Below, in pieces: positions 16,798 to 24,296 of a DNA stretch of 64,000 bases. The stretch lies in NCBI RefSeq assembly GCF_003352165.1, contig NZ_CP029176.1, positions 2,604,001 to 2,668,000 of the forward strand. Reading direction: 5' to 3'. Made by a program: the position numbers and the translations under genes. Each line of letters starts with the position of its first letter. The stretch's first letter is position 1. The notes below the pieces were generated by a model, which was not told the DNA's origin, ran no database searches, and saw only the letters and a list, made by a program, of their open reading frames with translations. This DNA comes from Acidibrevibacterium fodinaquatile (GTDB lineage: Bacteria; Pseudomonadota; Alphaproteobacteria; Acetobacterales; Acetobacteraceae).

Positions 16798-17783
16798 TGG
16801 CCGAAGACGCGCCTCTGTTTGCGGACGTGGTGGCGGCGGCCGAGCGCCTCGCCGGCCGGATCGTGACCACGCCGCTTCTCTCCCACCCGTTGCTCGATGA
16901 GATCGCCGGCGGGCGCATCCTTCTCAAGGCCGAGCCGCTGCAACAGACCGGCAGCTTCAAATTGCGCGGCGCGACCAACGCCGTGCGCCAGCTTCCCGAA
17001 GCGGCGCGGGCGGCGGGTATCGTCACCTATTCCTCCGGCAATCACGGCCAGGCGGTCGCCGCCGCCGCCGCCGCCGCCGGGATCGCGGCGAGCGTCTTCA
17101 TGCCCGCCGATGCCCCAGCGATCAAACGCGAAAGCACCGCGCGCTGGGGGGCGTCCATCCGGCTCTATGACCGCGCCCGCGAGGACCGCGAGGCCCTCGC
17201 TCTCGCCTTCGCCAAAGAGCACGGCGCGACGATCATCCCGCCGTTCGACCACCGCGACGTCATCGCCGGCCAGGGGACACTCGCGCTTGAGATCTTCGCC
17301 GAAAGCCGCGCGCGCGGGATCACGCCCGAGGCGCTGCTGGTTCCCGCCGGCGGCGGCGGGCTGATCGCCGGCTGCGCGCTCGCCACGTCGGGGGTCGCGC
17401 CCGAGACCCGGGTCTATGCCGTCGAGCCCGAGGGGTGGGACGATACCACGCGCTCGCTCGCCGCCGGTGAGCGGGTTGCGAACGACCAAACGGGGAGCGG
17501 GTTCTGCGACGCGCTGCTGGCGCCACGCCCAGGGCGCCTCACCTTCGCGATCAACCGCGCCCATCTCGCCGGCGGCCTCGTCGTCAGCGAGGCAGAGGTG
17601 CGCGCGGCAATGGCGTTCGCGTTCCGCCATCTCAAACTCGTCGTCGAGCCCGGCGGCGCGGTCGCGCTGGCGGCGCTGCTGGCGGGCAAATTCCCGGCCC
17701 AGGGGCGAACCATCGCGGCGGTGCTCAGCGGCGGCAATGTCGATCCCGCCATGTTCGCGGCGGTTATTGGTGAGAGCCTTTAG
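16797..17783 (+). CDS. PLP-dependent threonine/serine dehydratase-like protein
   Basis: 328 residues. It has the fold II PLP lysine in QTGSFKLRGATNAVR (residue ~54), the phosphate loop SSGNHGQAVA and GGGGLIAG. It deaminates L-threonine or L-serine to 2-oxoacids, or could be a serine racemase or beta-hydroxyaspartate dehydratase. It lacks the regulatory ACT-like C-terminal domain of biosynthetic IlvA (about 500 residues), so a catabolic or racemase role is more likely. The ATG at 16797 shares a base with the GT39 stop, with GGAGAG nine bases upstream. The coupling to glycosyltransferases is functionally unexpected. Confidence 0.88.
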   Translation: MAEDAPLFADVVAAAERLAGRIVTTPLLSHPLLDEIAGGRILLKAEPLQQTGSFKLRGATNAVRQLPEAARAAGIVTYSSGNHGQAVAAAAAAAGIAASVFMPADAPAIKRESTARWGASIRLYDRAREDREALALAFAKEHGATIIPPFDHRDVIAGQGTLALEIFAESRARGITPEALLVPAGGGGLIAGCALATSGVAPETRVYAVEPEGWDDTTRSLAAGERVANDQTGSGFCDALLAPRPGRLTFAINRAHLAGGLVVSEAEVRAAMAFAFRHLKLVVEPGGAVALAALLAGKFPAQGRTIAAVLSGGNVDPAMFAAVIGESL

Positions 17784-17794
17784 GGGTAAGACAT

Positions 17795-17859
17795 GTTCTT
17801 TTTTGAAAAAAAGAACCAAAAAACTTTTGTCCTGTTGGGCAGTGCCGGCGGCACTGCCC
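17795..17859 (+). repeat. Dispersed palindromic repeat, copy 2
   Basis: Palindrome GTTCTTTTTT (17795-17804), G, seven A and GAAC (to 17816), then CAAAAAACTTTT, then a perfect 10-bp hairpin GGGCAGTGCC (17837-17846) pairing with GGCACTGCCC (17850-17859). It lies 12 bases after the PLP dehydratase stop. The A/T palindrome and the second GC hairpin have the same order as in copy 1. Confidence 0.8.
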
Positions 17860-17895
17860 GTTCCGCGAAGATCGCCGCGCCGAGAAATCGGGGAG

Positions 17896-17931
17896 AAAGT
17901 CTTTTTGCTTCTTTTTCTTCAGAAAAAGAAG
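17896..17931 (-). repeat. Dispersed palindromic repeat, copy 4 (variant, opposite orientation)
   Basis: An 11-bp perfect stem CTTCTTTTTCT (17908-17918) and AGAAAAAGAAG (17921-17931), preceded by AAAGTCTTTTTG. Read from the opposite strand it matches the other copies (stem, then CAAAAAGACTTT). It faces copy 2 head to head, 36 bp apart, so the pair forms an inverted-repeat unit of about 137 bp between the dehydratase and methyltransferase genes. Confidence 0.7.
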
Positions 17932-17981
17932 ATTTTTATTATAAATTTATTTCATAAATATTTTCCAAAGGAGTGGATTCC

Positions 17982-18989
17982 ATGAGCGAAGCTGAACTCA
18001 AGAAAATCTACGATCAGGATTTTTTCATTGGTCATGCCGAGGGAACTGCGGAAGCGGCGGCGCTGGTGGTGCCGCTGATCCTTGAGATGCTGCCTGGGCT
18101 CGGCGCCGTCGTCGATATCGGCTGCGGTGCCGGCCATTGGCTCGCGGCGTTCGCGCGCGGCGGGGTCAGCGACATTCTCGGCCTCGATGGCGGCGAAACC
18201 GCGCCGGCGCTGGCGATCGCACCAGCGCAGTTCCGCGAGACCGATCTCGCCCGGCCGATTGCGCTGTCGCGGCGCTTTGATCTCGCGCTCTCGCTCGAGG
18301 TCGCCGAGCATTTACCGGCGGCGCGCGGCGAAAGCTTCATCGCCGAGCTCTGCGCCCTCGCCGATATCGTGCTATTCAGCGCCGCAATCCCCGGCCAGGA
18401 CGGCACCCATCACATCAACGAGCGCTGGCCGAGCTACTGGGCCGGGCTGTTCGCCACCCACGGCTACACCCCGCATGACGTCATCCGCCCACGCATCTGG
18501 ACCGATCGGCGCATCCCATTCTGGTATCGCCAGAACGTCTTCCTCTATGCCAACGACGCTGGACGGGCGCGGCTCCGCCTGCCGGCGGATAAAGGCTGGC
18601 CGTGCGAGCAGGCGAGCGACATCGTCCATCCCGATCTCTACCGCTTCCAGAGCCATGAATTGCAGGAGCGCCGGCGCGCCGAAACCCCGGCGACGCGCTA
18701 TCTGATGCGGCTCGAGCGCCAGCTCAGCGCCACCGAAAACCGGCTCGCCGCCATGACCATCGAACACAAGGCGGCGCGCTATGACGTCTATCTGCGCGAA
18801 ACCACGCTCGCCGAGCGCGATGCCGAGATCGCGGCCCTCAAGGCGCAGCTCGCCGAGGTCAACGCCCTGATCGCCCGCGGCTTCGGGCCCCCGGCCGCGA
18901 GGCGGCCGCTTCGCCGGGCAGCGATGCTGATCGAAAGCCGCGCTCTCGCCCTGGCCCGGCGCTATGTCCGCTTGATGCGAGGAGGATGA
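17982..18989 (+). CDS. SAM-dependent methyltransferase (class I)
   Basis: 335 residues. The AdoMet site is VVDIGCGAGHWLAAFARGG followed by ILGLDGG, and motif VI-like FDLALSLEVAEHLP is further on, so residues 30-200 are a Rossmann methyltransferase. Residues 230-300 (LERQLSATENRLAAMTIEHKAAR ... ERDAEIAALKAQLAEVNAL) form a predicted coiled coil. This domain pair is common in glycan-assembly genes. ATG 17982 is chosen because AAAGGAG at 17967-17973 precedes it; a GTG at 17973 is in frame but overlaps that site. The next gene starts three bases after the stop. Confidence 0.85.
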   Translation: MSEAELKKIYDQDFFIGHAEGTAEAAALVVPLILEMLPGLGAVVDIGCGAGHWLAAFARGGVSDILGLDGGETAPALAIAPAQFRETDLARPIALSRRFDLALSLEVAEHLPAARGESFIAELCALADIVLFSAAIPGQDGTHHINERWPSYWAGLFATHGYTPHDVIRPRIWTDRRIPFWYRQNVFLYANDAGRARLRLPADKGWPCEQASDIVHPDLYRFQSHELQERRRAETPATRYLMRLERQLSATENRLAAMTIEHKAARYDVYLRETTLAERDAEIAALKAQLAEVNALIARGFGPPAARRPLRRAAMLIESRALALARRYVRLMRGG

Positions 18990-18992
18990 GAG

Positions 18993-19823
18993 ATGTCAGA
19001 CACCACCGCAACGGCGCCGCCCACCACCGCGACCATCGGCACGGCGGGGATCGGCCTCGATCAGGTGCGGGCGCATGTCACCGCCGCGGAATGGCAAGCG
19101 CGGCTGGAAGCCGCGGCGTGCTATCGCCTGGTCGCGCATTTCGGGATGAGCGATCTCGTCTATAATCACATCACCGTGCGCATCCCCGAGGGCGCGCCCG
19201 GCGGCGGCGAGCGGCTGCTGATCAACCCCTATGGCTGGATGTATGAAGAAATCACCGCCTCCAGCCTGATCACCATCGATCTCGCCGGCCGGATTCTGCT
19301 TAATCCGCACACCGATATCGGGATCAACCAGGCGGGCTACGTGATCCATAGCGCCGTGCATGGCGCGCGGGCCGATGTCGGCTGCGTCATTCACACCCAT
19401 ACCCGTGCCGGGATGGCGGTTTCGGCGATGCGCTGCGGTCTTTTGCCTTTGACCCAGACGGCGATGCGCTGCTTGCCGGTCGCCTATCACGATTACGAGG
19501 GGCCGGCCGTCGATCCCGCCGAACGCGCGCGGCTGGTCGCCGATCTCGGCGACGCGCGTTGCATGATCCTGCGCAATCATGGTCTGCTCACGGCCGCGCC
19601 GAGCGTCGCCGAAGCGTTCAACGCCCTCTATTGGCTCGAAATGGCCTGCCGCGCGCAGGTGGACGCGATGGCGGCGCGGACCGAGCTTGCCTTCCCGCCA
19701 GAGGCAGTGATCGCGCATACCCGCCATCTCTATCACCCCGAGACCAGACGGCGTTTCGGGCTGATGGAGTGGCCCGCCATGCTGCGTCTCCTCGATCGCC
19801 GCGACCGTTCCTGGCGGACGTGA
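18993..19823 (+). CDS. Class II aldolase/adducin family protein
   Basis: 276 residues. The family holds a catalytic zinc bound by three His. Here GCVIHTHTRAGMAVSAM gives two ligands and RNHGLL the third, and the glycine-rich start GMSDLVYNHITVRIP is typical. Class II aldolases cut phosphorylated sugars such as fuculose-1-phosphate; the adducin branch often lacks sugar activity. Substrate is unknown, and no kinase or isomerase is next to it. Start ATG follows GGAGGATGAGAG; the gene lies three bases after the methyltransferase, so they are probably cotranscribed. Confidence 0.9.
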   Translation: MSDTTATAPPTTATIGTAGIGLDQVRAHVTAAEWQARLEAAACYRLVAHFGMSDLVYNHITVRIPEGAPGGGERLLINPYGWMYEEITASSLITIDLAGRILLNPHTDIGINQAGYVIHSAVHGARADVGCVIHTHTRAGMAVSAMRCGLLPLTQTAMRCLPVAYHDYEGPAVDPAERARLVADLGDARCMILRNHGLLTAAPSVAEAFNALYWLEMACRAQVDAMAARTELAFPPEAVIAHTRHLYHPETRRRFGLMEWPAMLRLLDRRDRSWRT

Positions 19824-19847
19824 TTTTTTGTCGGATGGTCGGCGAAT

Positions 19848-19862
19848 TTAGGTAAGGATTAA
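19848..19862 (+). promoter_or_regulatory. CtrA-like binding site upstream of motB
   Basis: TTAG-N7-TTAA at 19848-19862, with N7 being GTAAGGA. This differs from the CtrA consensus TTAA-N7-TTAA at one base. It is 49 bp upstream of the motB ATG. CtrA controls motility genes in many alphaproteobacteria; binding here is inferred from the motif alone. Confidence 0.4.
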
Positions 19863-19910
19863 GCAACTCCGTGCATGCTGAGCCGGCGTGGGCAAGCGGC
19901 ACGGAAGAGA

Positions 19911-21104
19911 ATGGCAGGCAAAAGCGGCAAAAATGGCGAAAACGCCAACAAAATCGTCCTCATCCGCAAGGAGGAGGTGATCGAGGGCGGCCATCACGGC
20001 GGCGCATGGAAAGTGGCGTACGCCGATTTCGTTACCGCCATGATGGCGTTTTTCCTCCTGATGTGGCTCATCAACGCGACGACGGAGGCGCAGCGTCGCG
20101 GCCTCGCCGATTATTTCAGCAAATCCAACATTTTCAGCCATCAGACCTCGGGTTCGGGCAAGCCGTTCGGCGGCAAGACGCCGTTCGAGGACGGTAGCAT
20201 GGTCTCCGACCGCGGCGCCGAGCAGGTGGTGACGGGCAACGCCGACCCGGTCCAGGACGTCGATGAGGATAATGGCGAGACGCCGGCGCATATTCAGCCC
20301 GACCCCAACCAGAACGACGATCTCAATCCCGGCGGCAAGGATCTGACCGGAAGCGGCAACGGCCTTCCCGGCAATACCCTCACCTTCCGCGCCGATGACG
20401 GCAAACCCGGGCGCGGTGACAGCGGCCCGGCAGCCCCTGGTGGCCAAGCAGCGACGGCGCCGCAAACCCCGCAGGCAGCACTCGCCAAGCAAGGGACCAA
20501 CATCGCCAGCGCCGCGTCAACGCCGCCGGTCCCACCGGCCGCGGCGAAGGACGCCGATCCCCGCAAAACCGAGGAAGCCTCGTTCCAGCAAGCGGCGCGC
20601 GAAATCCGTGCCGCCATCGCGAGTGATCCGGCGCTCCGCGATCTCGCCCGCCAGCTCGCCATCGACGAAACGCCCGAAGGGCTGCGGATTCAGATTCTCG
20701 ATGAAGATAAGCGCCCGATGTTCGATCTCGGCGCCTCCGCCCCGAATGGGCGGGCACGGGATTTGCTTGCGAAGATTGCCCCAGTGCTCAACCGCCTGCC
20801 CGAACGCCTATCGATCGGGGGGTACACCGACGCGGCACCCTATCGTGGTGGTGGCAAATCGAATTGGGATCTCTCGACCGAGCGCGCCAATGCGACGCGG
20901 CGCTTCCTTGCCGAGGCGGGTTTGCCAGAGGATCGCTTCCAGAGCGTGACCGGCCACGCCGATCGCGAACTCTTGCTGCCAGGCGATCCGCTCGCCGCCG
21001 CCAACCGGCGGATCGCGATCATGGTGTTGCGCACCGCCGGCCCACGCAAGGCAGCGCCGCAGCCGGCGTCCGCCGTCTCGCATCCTCCCGCCGACGACCG
21101 GTGA
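19911..21104 (+). CDS. motB: Flagellar motor stator protein MotB
   Basis: 397 residues. One membrane helix near residues 37-55 contains the proton-channel aspartate in KVAYADFVTAMMAFFLLMWL. The C-terminal OmpA-like peptidoglycan domain (IGGYTDAAPYRGG, LSTERANATRRFL, and NRRIAIMVL) anchors the stator. Between them lies a long Pro-, Ala- and Asp-rich linker (about residues 90-230). MotB usually has 300-400 residues. ATG 19911 is used because GGAAGAG precedes it. Gene order is motB then motA, the reverse of the common motA-motB, with only ten bases between them. No other flagellar genes are in the window. Confidence 0.93.
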   Translation: MAGKSGKNGENANKIVLIRKEEVIEGGHHGGAWKVAYADFVTAMMAFFLLMWLINATTEAQRRGLADYFSKSNIFSHQTSGSGKPFGGKTPFEDGSMVSDRGAEQVVTGNADPVQDVDEDNGETPAHIQPDPNQNDDLNPGGKDLTGSGNGLPGNTLTFRADDGKPGRGDSGPAAPGGQAATAPQTPQAALAKQGTNIASAASTPPVPPAAAKDADPRKTEEASFQQAAREIRAAIASDPALRDLARQLAIDETPEGLRIQILDEDKRPMFDLGASAPNGRARDLLAKIAPVLNRLPERLSIGGYTDAAPYRGGGKSNWDLSTERANATRRFLAEAGLPEDRFQSVTGHADRELLLPGDPLAAANRRIAIMVLRTAGPRKAAPQPASAVSHPPADDR

Positions 21105-21114
21105 GCCACCAGCA

Positions 21115-21981
21115 ATGTTGACGATCGGCGGACTGGTCTTTTTGCTGGCATGTGTCTTCGGCACCTTCATCGCCTCGGGTGGCAATATCGGCGTTCTGGT
21201 CGAGGCTTTGCCCTTCGAGTTCGTCTCTATCGGCGGCGCCGCGACCGCGACGCTGGTGATGGCGAACTCGATGCATGACGTAAAACACACCCTCTCCGCC
21301 TTCGGGAAGGCGATGAAAGGGGCGGCATTCGCGAAGGCCGATTACGTCGATCTGCTCTCGCTTCTGTTCTTTTTCACCAAGCTTGCCGCGAGCAAGGGGC
21401 CGATGGCGCTCGAAGCCCATATCGAGCGCCCCGAGGAGAGCAAGGCGTTTCAGAAATATCCCAAGATCACCGGTAACCACCACGCCATTGCGATGATCTG
21501 CGACTATCTCCGGATGGTCGGAATGAATGCTGATGATCCCTACCAGATCGAGGACGTCATGGCCCGCGAGATCAAGAAGACGATGGCTGAGGAATTGCAT
21601 AGCGCCCACGCGCTGCAAACCGTCGCCGACAGCCTGCCCGCGCTTGGCATCGTCGCCGCCGTGCTCGGCGTGATCAAGACGATGTCACATATCAATGATC
21701 CGCCGGCGGTGCTCGGGCAGATGATTGGCGGTGCGCTGGTCGGAACCTTTCTCGGGGTGTTGCTGTCCTATGGCCTCGCGGCACCCATTGCCGCCCGCAT
21801 CAAGGGCGTCGTCGAGGAGGAAAGCAAATATTACGAGGTGATCCGCGCCGTTCTGATCGCGCATCTGCATGGCAATGCGCCGCAGATCAGTGTCGAGACC
21901 GGGCGCAAGATGGTGCCGAACCAGCATATGCCGAGTTTCCAGGAATTGGAGGAGGCGCTGCAAAAAGTTCAGATCAACTAA
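21115..21981 (+). CDS. motA: Flagellar motor stator protein MotA
   Basis: 288 residues with four membrane segments (about 1-20, 33-52, 172-190, 202-222). The long cytoplasmic loop FGKAMKGAAFAKADYVDLLS...RPEESKAFQKYP carries charged residues that touch FliG, and the C-terminal block SLPALGIVAAVLGVIKTM is conserved. It forms the proton channel with MotB. It starts ten bases after the motB stop. The downstream 110 bp contain two imperfect hairpins that probably end the transcript. Confidence 0.94.
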   Translation: MLTIGGLVFLLACVFGTFIASGGNIGVLVEALPFEFVSIGGAATATLVMANSMHDVKHTLSAFGKAMKGAAFAKADYVDLLSLLFFFTKLAASKGPMALEAHIERPEESKAFQKYPKITGNHHAIAMICDYLRMVGMNADDPYQIEDVMAREIKKTMAEELHSAHALQTVADSLPALGIVAAVLGVIKTMSHINDPPAVLGQMIGGALVGTFLGVLLSYGLAAPIAARIKGVVEEESKYYEVIRAVLIAHLHGNAPQISVETGRKMVPNQHMPSFQELEEALQKVQIN

Positions 21982-21990
21982 CCGATATTT

Positions 21991-22082
21991 AGAGCGCGAT
22001 CGGTTTAAGGCGATCACGCTCTACACCTATTTTGGCGCGCAAGTTGGCCGATTTTGATGGAACAGGATGGTTCAATCAAAAC
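21991..22082. repeat. Paired imperfect palindromes after motA
   Basis: AGAGCGCGATCG (21991-22002) pairs with CGATCACGCTCT (22011-22022) with one mismatch. A second hairpin, ATTTTGATGGAAC (22051-22063) with GTTCAATCAAAAC (22070-22082), has two mismatches. The pair sits between convergent motA and zwf, so it may act as a bidirectional terminator. It has no second copy in this window, though similar palindromes are common in alphaproteobacterial intergenic DNA. Confidence 0.55.
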
Positions 22083-22092
22083 CTACCTTGCT

Positions 22093-23574
22093 CTAGCCTT
22101 CCTCGCCCCAATCCTCATGCCATGTGCGGCCGTCGCGTTCGATCAGGGCGATCGCCGCCGTCGGCCCCCAGCTTCCGGCGGCGTAGGGCCGCGGCGCCTC
22201 GGTGGCATCAGCCCAGGCATGAATGATCGGCTCGATCCATTGCCACGCCGCCTCGACCTCGTCACGGCGCATGAAGAGGGTCGGGTTGCCGCGCACCGCA
22301 TCCATCAACAGCCGCTCATAGGCTTCCGGATAGCGCGTGTTGAAGGCTTTTTGAAAACTGATATCGAGCCGCGCCGGGCGCAGCCGCAGCCCACCGGGGC
22401 CCGGATCCTTGCTCATCAGCTTGAGCAGCATGCCTTCATCGGGCTGAAGGCGAATGACCAGTTTGTTGGCTTCGAGCTCCGACGCGCCCGGCGGGAAAAT
22501 GGACAGCGGCACGGCGCGAAACTGCACGACCACTTCCGACACTTTCTGCGGCAGGCGCTTGCCGGTGCGCAGATAAAACGGCACCCCCGCCCAGCGCCAG
22601 GCCTGCACCTCGGCTTTTAGCGCAACGAAGGTTTCGGTTTGGCTTGCGTGGCCGAGTTCGCTCGCGTAGCCGGGAACCGGCTTGCCGTCGCTCACGCCAT
22701 GGACATATTGGCCGCGTACGGTGTGGGTTGCGATTTCGTGCGCCGAGATCGGCCGCAAGCCACGCAGCACCTTGAGTTTTTCGTCGCGCACGGCATCAGG
22801 GTCGAGTGACACTGGCGGCTCCATGGCCAGGAGACACAGCAATTGCAGCAGATGATTCTGCACCATGTCGCGAAGCGCGCCCGCCTTGTCGTAATATCCC
22901 GCCCGCCCCTCGACGCCGACGGTCTCGGCCACCGTGATCTGGACATGGTCAATGACGTCGGCGTTCCAGAGGCGCTCGAAAATGGCGTTCGCAAAGCGCA
23001 GCGCCATAAGATTCTGCACCGTTTCCTTGCCGAGGAAATGATCGATCCGGTAGATCTGGCTTTCCTCGAAAATATGCCCGACCTCGTCATTGATGGCGCG
23101 CGCCGACGCGAGATCATGGCCGATCGGCTTTTCCAGAACGACGCGTGATGCCGCCGTGACGAGGTGATTGGCGGCGAGATTGCGACAGATCGGGCCGTAG
23201 AGATCGGGCGCGGTCGCGAGATAGAAGACCCGGATCCGCTCGGGCTCGGCGGCGAGGAGTTTGACCAGCCCCTCCCAACCCTCGCCGGTGACGCCGTCGA
23301 GCATGGTGTAATGCACGCAGGCGCAAAACTGCGCCGCAATCGCTTCGTCGAAATCGCTCGCCGCGATATGATCGTGGAGCCCCTGCATCATCCGCGCACG
23401 ATAGTCATCGGTCGTCGTCTCGGTGCGGGCGGCGGCGATGATGCGGCTTTCCCGCGGCATTTGTCCGTCACGAAATCGCGAGTAGAGCGAGGGCATCAGC
23501 TTGCGCAAGGTCAGATCGCCGGTCGCACCAAAAACCACCGCGTCGAAAATCTGCACTGGAATGATTTGCGCCAT
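22093..23574 (-). CDS. zwf: Glucose-6-phosphate dehydrogenase
   Basis: 493 residues. Oxidises glucose 6-phosphate to 6-phosphogluconolactone at the head of the Entner-Doudoroff and pentose phosphate routes. The NADP fold is FGATGDLTLRKLMPSLY (residues ~15-31) and the substrate signature YRIDHFLGKETVQNL holds the catalytic histidine. Further conserved blocks are YVHGVSDGKPVPGY and FYLRTGKRLPQKVSEVVVQFR. ATG 23574 follows GGGAGAA; the frame is open to 23673 but the extra 33 residues are unlikely. It is the only sugar enzyme here: edd, eda and pgl are not adjacent. The 450-bp upstream gap is discussed separately. Confidence 0.96.
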   Translation of the reverse strand: MAQIIPVQIFDAVVFGATGDLTLRKLMPSLYSRFRDGQMPRESRIIAAARTETTTDDYRARMMQGLHDHIAASDFDEAIAAQFCACVHYTMLDGVTGEGWEGLVKLLAAEPERIRVFYLATAPDLYGPICRNLAANHLVTAASRVVLEKPIGHDLASARAINDEVGHIFEESQIYRIDHFLGKETVQNLMALRFANAIFERLWNADVIDHVQITVAETVGVEGRAGYYDKAGALRDMVQNHLLQLLCLLAMEPPVSLDPDAVRDEKLKVLRGLRPISAHEIATHTVRGQYVHGVSDGKPVPGYASELGHASQTETFVALKAEVQAWRWAGVPFYLRTGKRLPQKVSEVVVQFRAVPLSIFPPGASELEANKLVIRLQPDEGMLLKLMSKDPGPGGLRLRPARLDISFQKAFNTRYPEAYERLLMDAVRGNPTLFMRRDEVEAAWQWIEPIIHAWADATEAPRPYAAGSWGPTAAIALIERDGRTWHEDWGEEG

Positions 23575-23809
23575 TCTATTTCTCCCGCGTGATATCTTTT
23601 GTCCGACCACTAAGGTGGCCGCAGCGGCGCGCGGAGGCAACATCAAGCTCTTGTGTACTCTCCAGACGGACATCTTGGACCGTCATGGAGAGGCGCTTTC
23701 ATCGCATCGCGGAGCCATTTTATTGCGCCGCACAATGCACTTTCGCATAAAAAATGCTTGATCAGGTGTTTGGATGACGAAAAGACGTGACGAAACGGTC
23801 ACAAGCAAG

Positions 23810-23847
23810 TTAAAACCAAGAAAGGCCCGCAGCGTGAGCCACGGGCC
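23810..23847 (-). terminator. Intrinsic terminator upstream of zwf (minus strand)
   Basis: Stem GGCCCG (23824-23829) and CGGGCC (23842-23847), 12-base loop, followed on the minus strand by TTTCTTGGTTTT. It would stop a minus-strand transcript about 240 bp before zwf, whether one coming from the rnj/DUF1467 operon or a short leader RNA. Confidence 0.6.
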
Positions 23848-23869
23848 AAGTTTGGGGAGGAAACACCAG

Positions 23870-23929
23870 TCACACGGCAGGACGAGGTCCAATCCTCTTC
23901 CTGGCCGTGATGATGGTTGGCTGGGCCAT
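23870..23929 (-). CDS. Possible 19-residue leader peptide (MAQPTIITARKRIGPRPAV)
   Basis: An ATG at 23929 opens 19 codons ending in TGA at 23870-23872, about 23 bases before the minus-strand terminator. The layout of a short reading frame, then a terminator, then a gene on the same strand is that of transcription attenuators. There is no strong ribosome site before the ATG (only TGGAC), the peptide does not show a run of one regulatory amino acid, and zwf is not a usual target of this control. It overlaps the long hairpin at 23873-23907. It may be chance. Confidence 0.2.
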   Translation of the reverse strand: MAQPTIITARKRIGPRPAV

Positions 23930-23946
23930 GGGATGTCCAGAGAATT

Positions 23947-23970
23947 TTGCGCGTCCAGCGCAAGTTTTTT
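23947..23970 (+). terminator. Intrinsic terminator (plus strand)
   Basis: Perfect 6-bp stem TTGCGC (23947-23952) and GCGCAA (23958-23963) with a 5-base loop, followed by G and six T. No plus-strand gene ends here, which suggests a non-coding transcript. Confidence 0.6.
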
Positions 23971-24027
23971 CGTCACCGACAGAGAATTTTGATGAAATTA
24001 GGCGCCATTGGCTAAATTTTCGCCACA

Positions 24028-24294
24028 TTATGGCGTATCATTAGGCATTGCCAGAATGCCGTGGCGGAAACTCAGCCAATCGCTTTCGATCACCGCGACG
24101 CATCCCCCCCAAATCAGCGCCGCGATCAGCGTCGTCGCCAGGATTTTCCGGCCGAGATAGGGCCGCTCCGGCGCGCCGCGCCAGCCGGTATGGGGGTCGG
24201 GATCGGCGGCGCTGCGCACACCGAACGGCAACACCGCAAACAGCGTCACCCACCAAATCAACACATAGAGCACCAACCCGGTGAACCAGCCCAT
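24028..24294 (-). CDS. DUF1467 family membrane protein
   Basis: 88 residues from the ATG at 24294. Two predicted membrane segments, residues 5-24 (TGLVLYVLIWWVTLFAVLPFG) and about 53-70 (KILATTLIAALIWGGCV). The conserved start MGWFTGLVLYVLIWWVTLFA and the short cytoplasmic loop RSAADPDPHTGWRGAPERP place it in DUF1467, a family of unknown function. It follows RNase J directly, with the RNase J stop three bases before the ATG (or overlapping a GTG at 24300). The position downstream of rnj suggests membership of the nuo-birA-coaX-rnj gene string. Confidence 0.88.
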   Translation of the reverse strand: MGWFTGLVLYVLIWWVTLFAVLPFGVRSAADPDPHTGWRGAPERPYLGRKILATTLIAALIWGGCVAVIESDWLSFRHGILAMPNDTP

Positions 24295-24296
24295 GT

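Larger units (their letters stand above)
23575..24027. other. Structured intergenic region, candidate regulatory RNA
   Basis: No convincing gene fills these 453 bases between DUF1467 and zwf. It folds: a GGCCCG/CGGGCC hairpin (23824-23847), a long one with arms near 23873-23887 and 23893-23907 (CACGGCAGGA... against ...TCCTGGCCGTG), and a TTGCGC/GCGCAA hairpin with six T (23947-23970) that is a plus-strand terminator. Read on the plus strand this resembles a small RNA of about 170-200 bases. Read on the minus strand it contains a short reading frame before a terminator, the layout of an attenuator. Neither has a clear promoter. Confidence 0.4.

Noticed and set aside
23774-23992. 72-codon plus-strand frame upstream of zwf
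   Set aside because: Random composition, no ribosome site, overlaps the structured hairpins and the terminator at 23947-23970.
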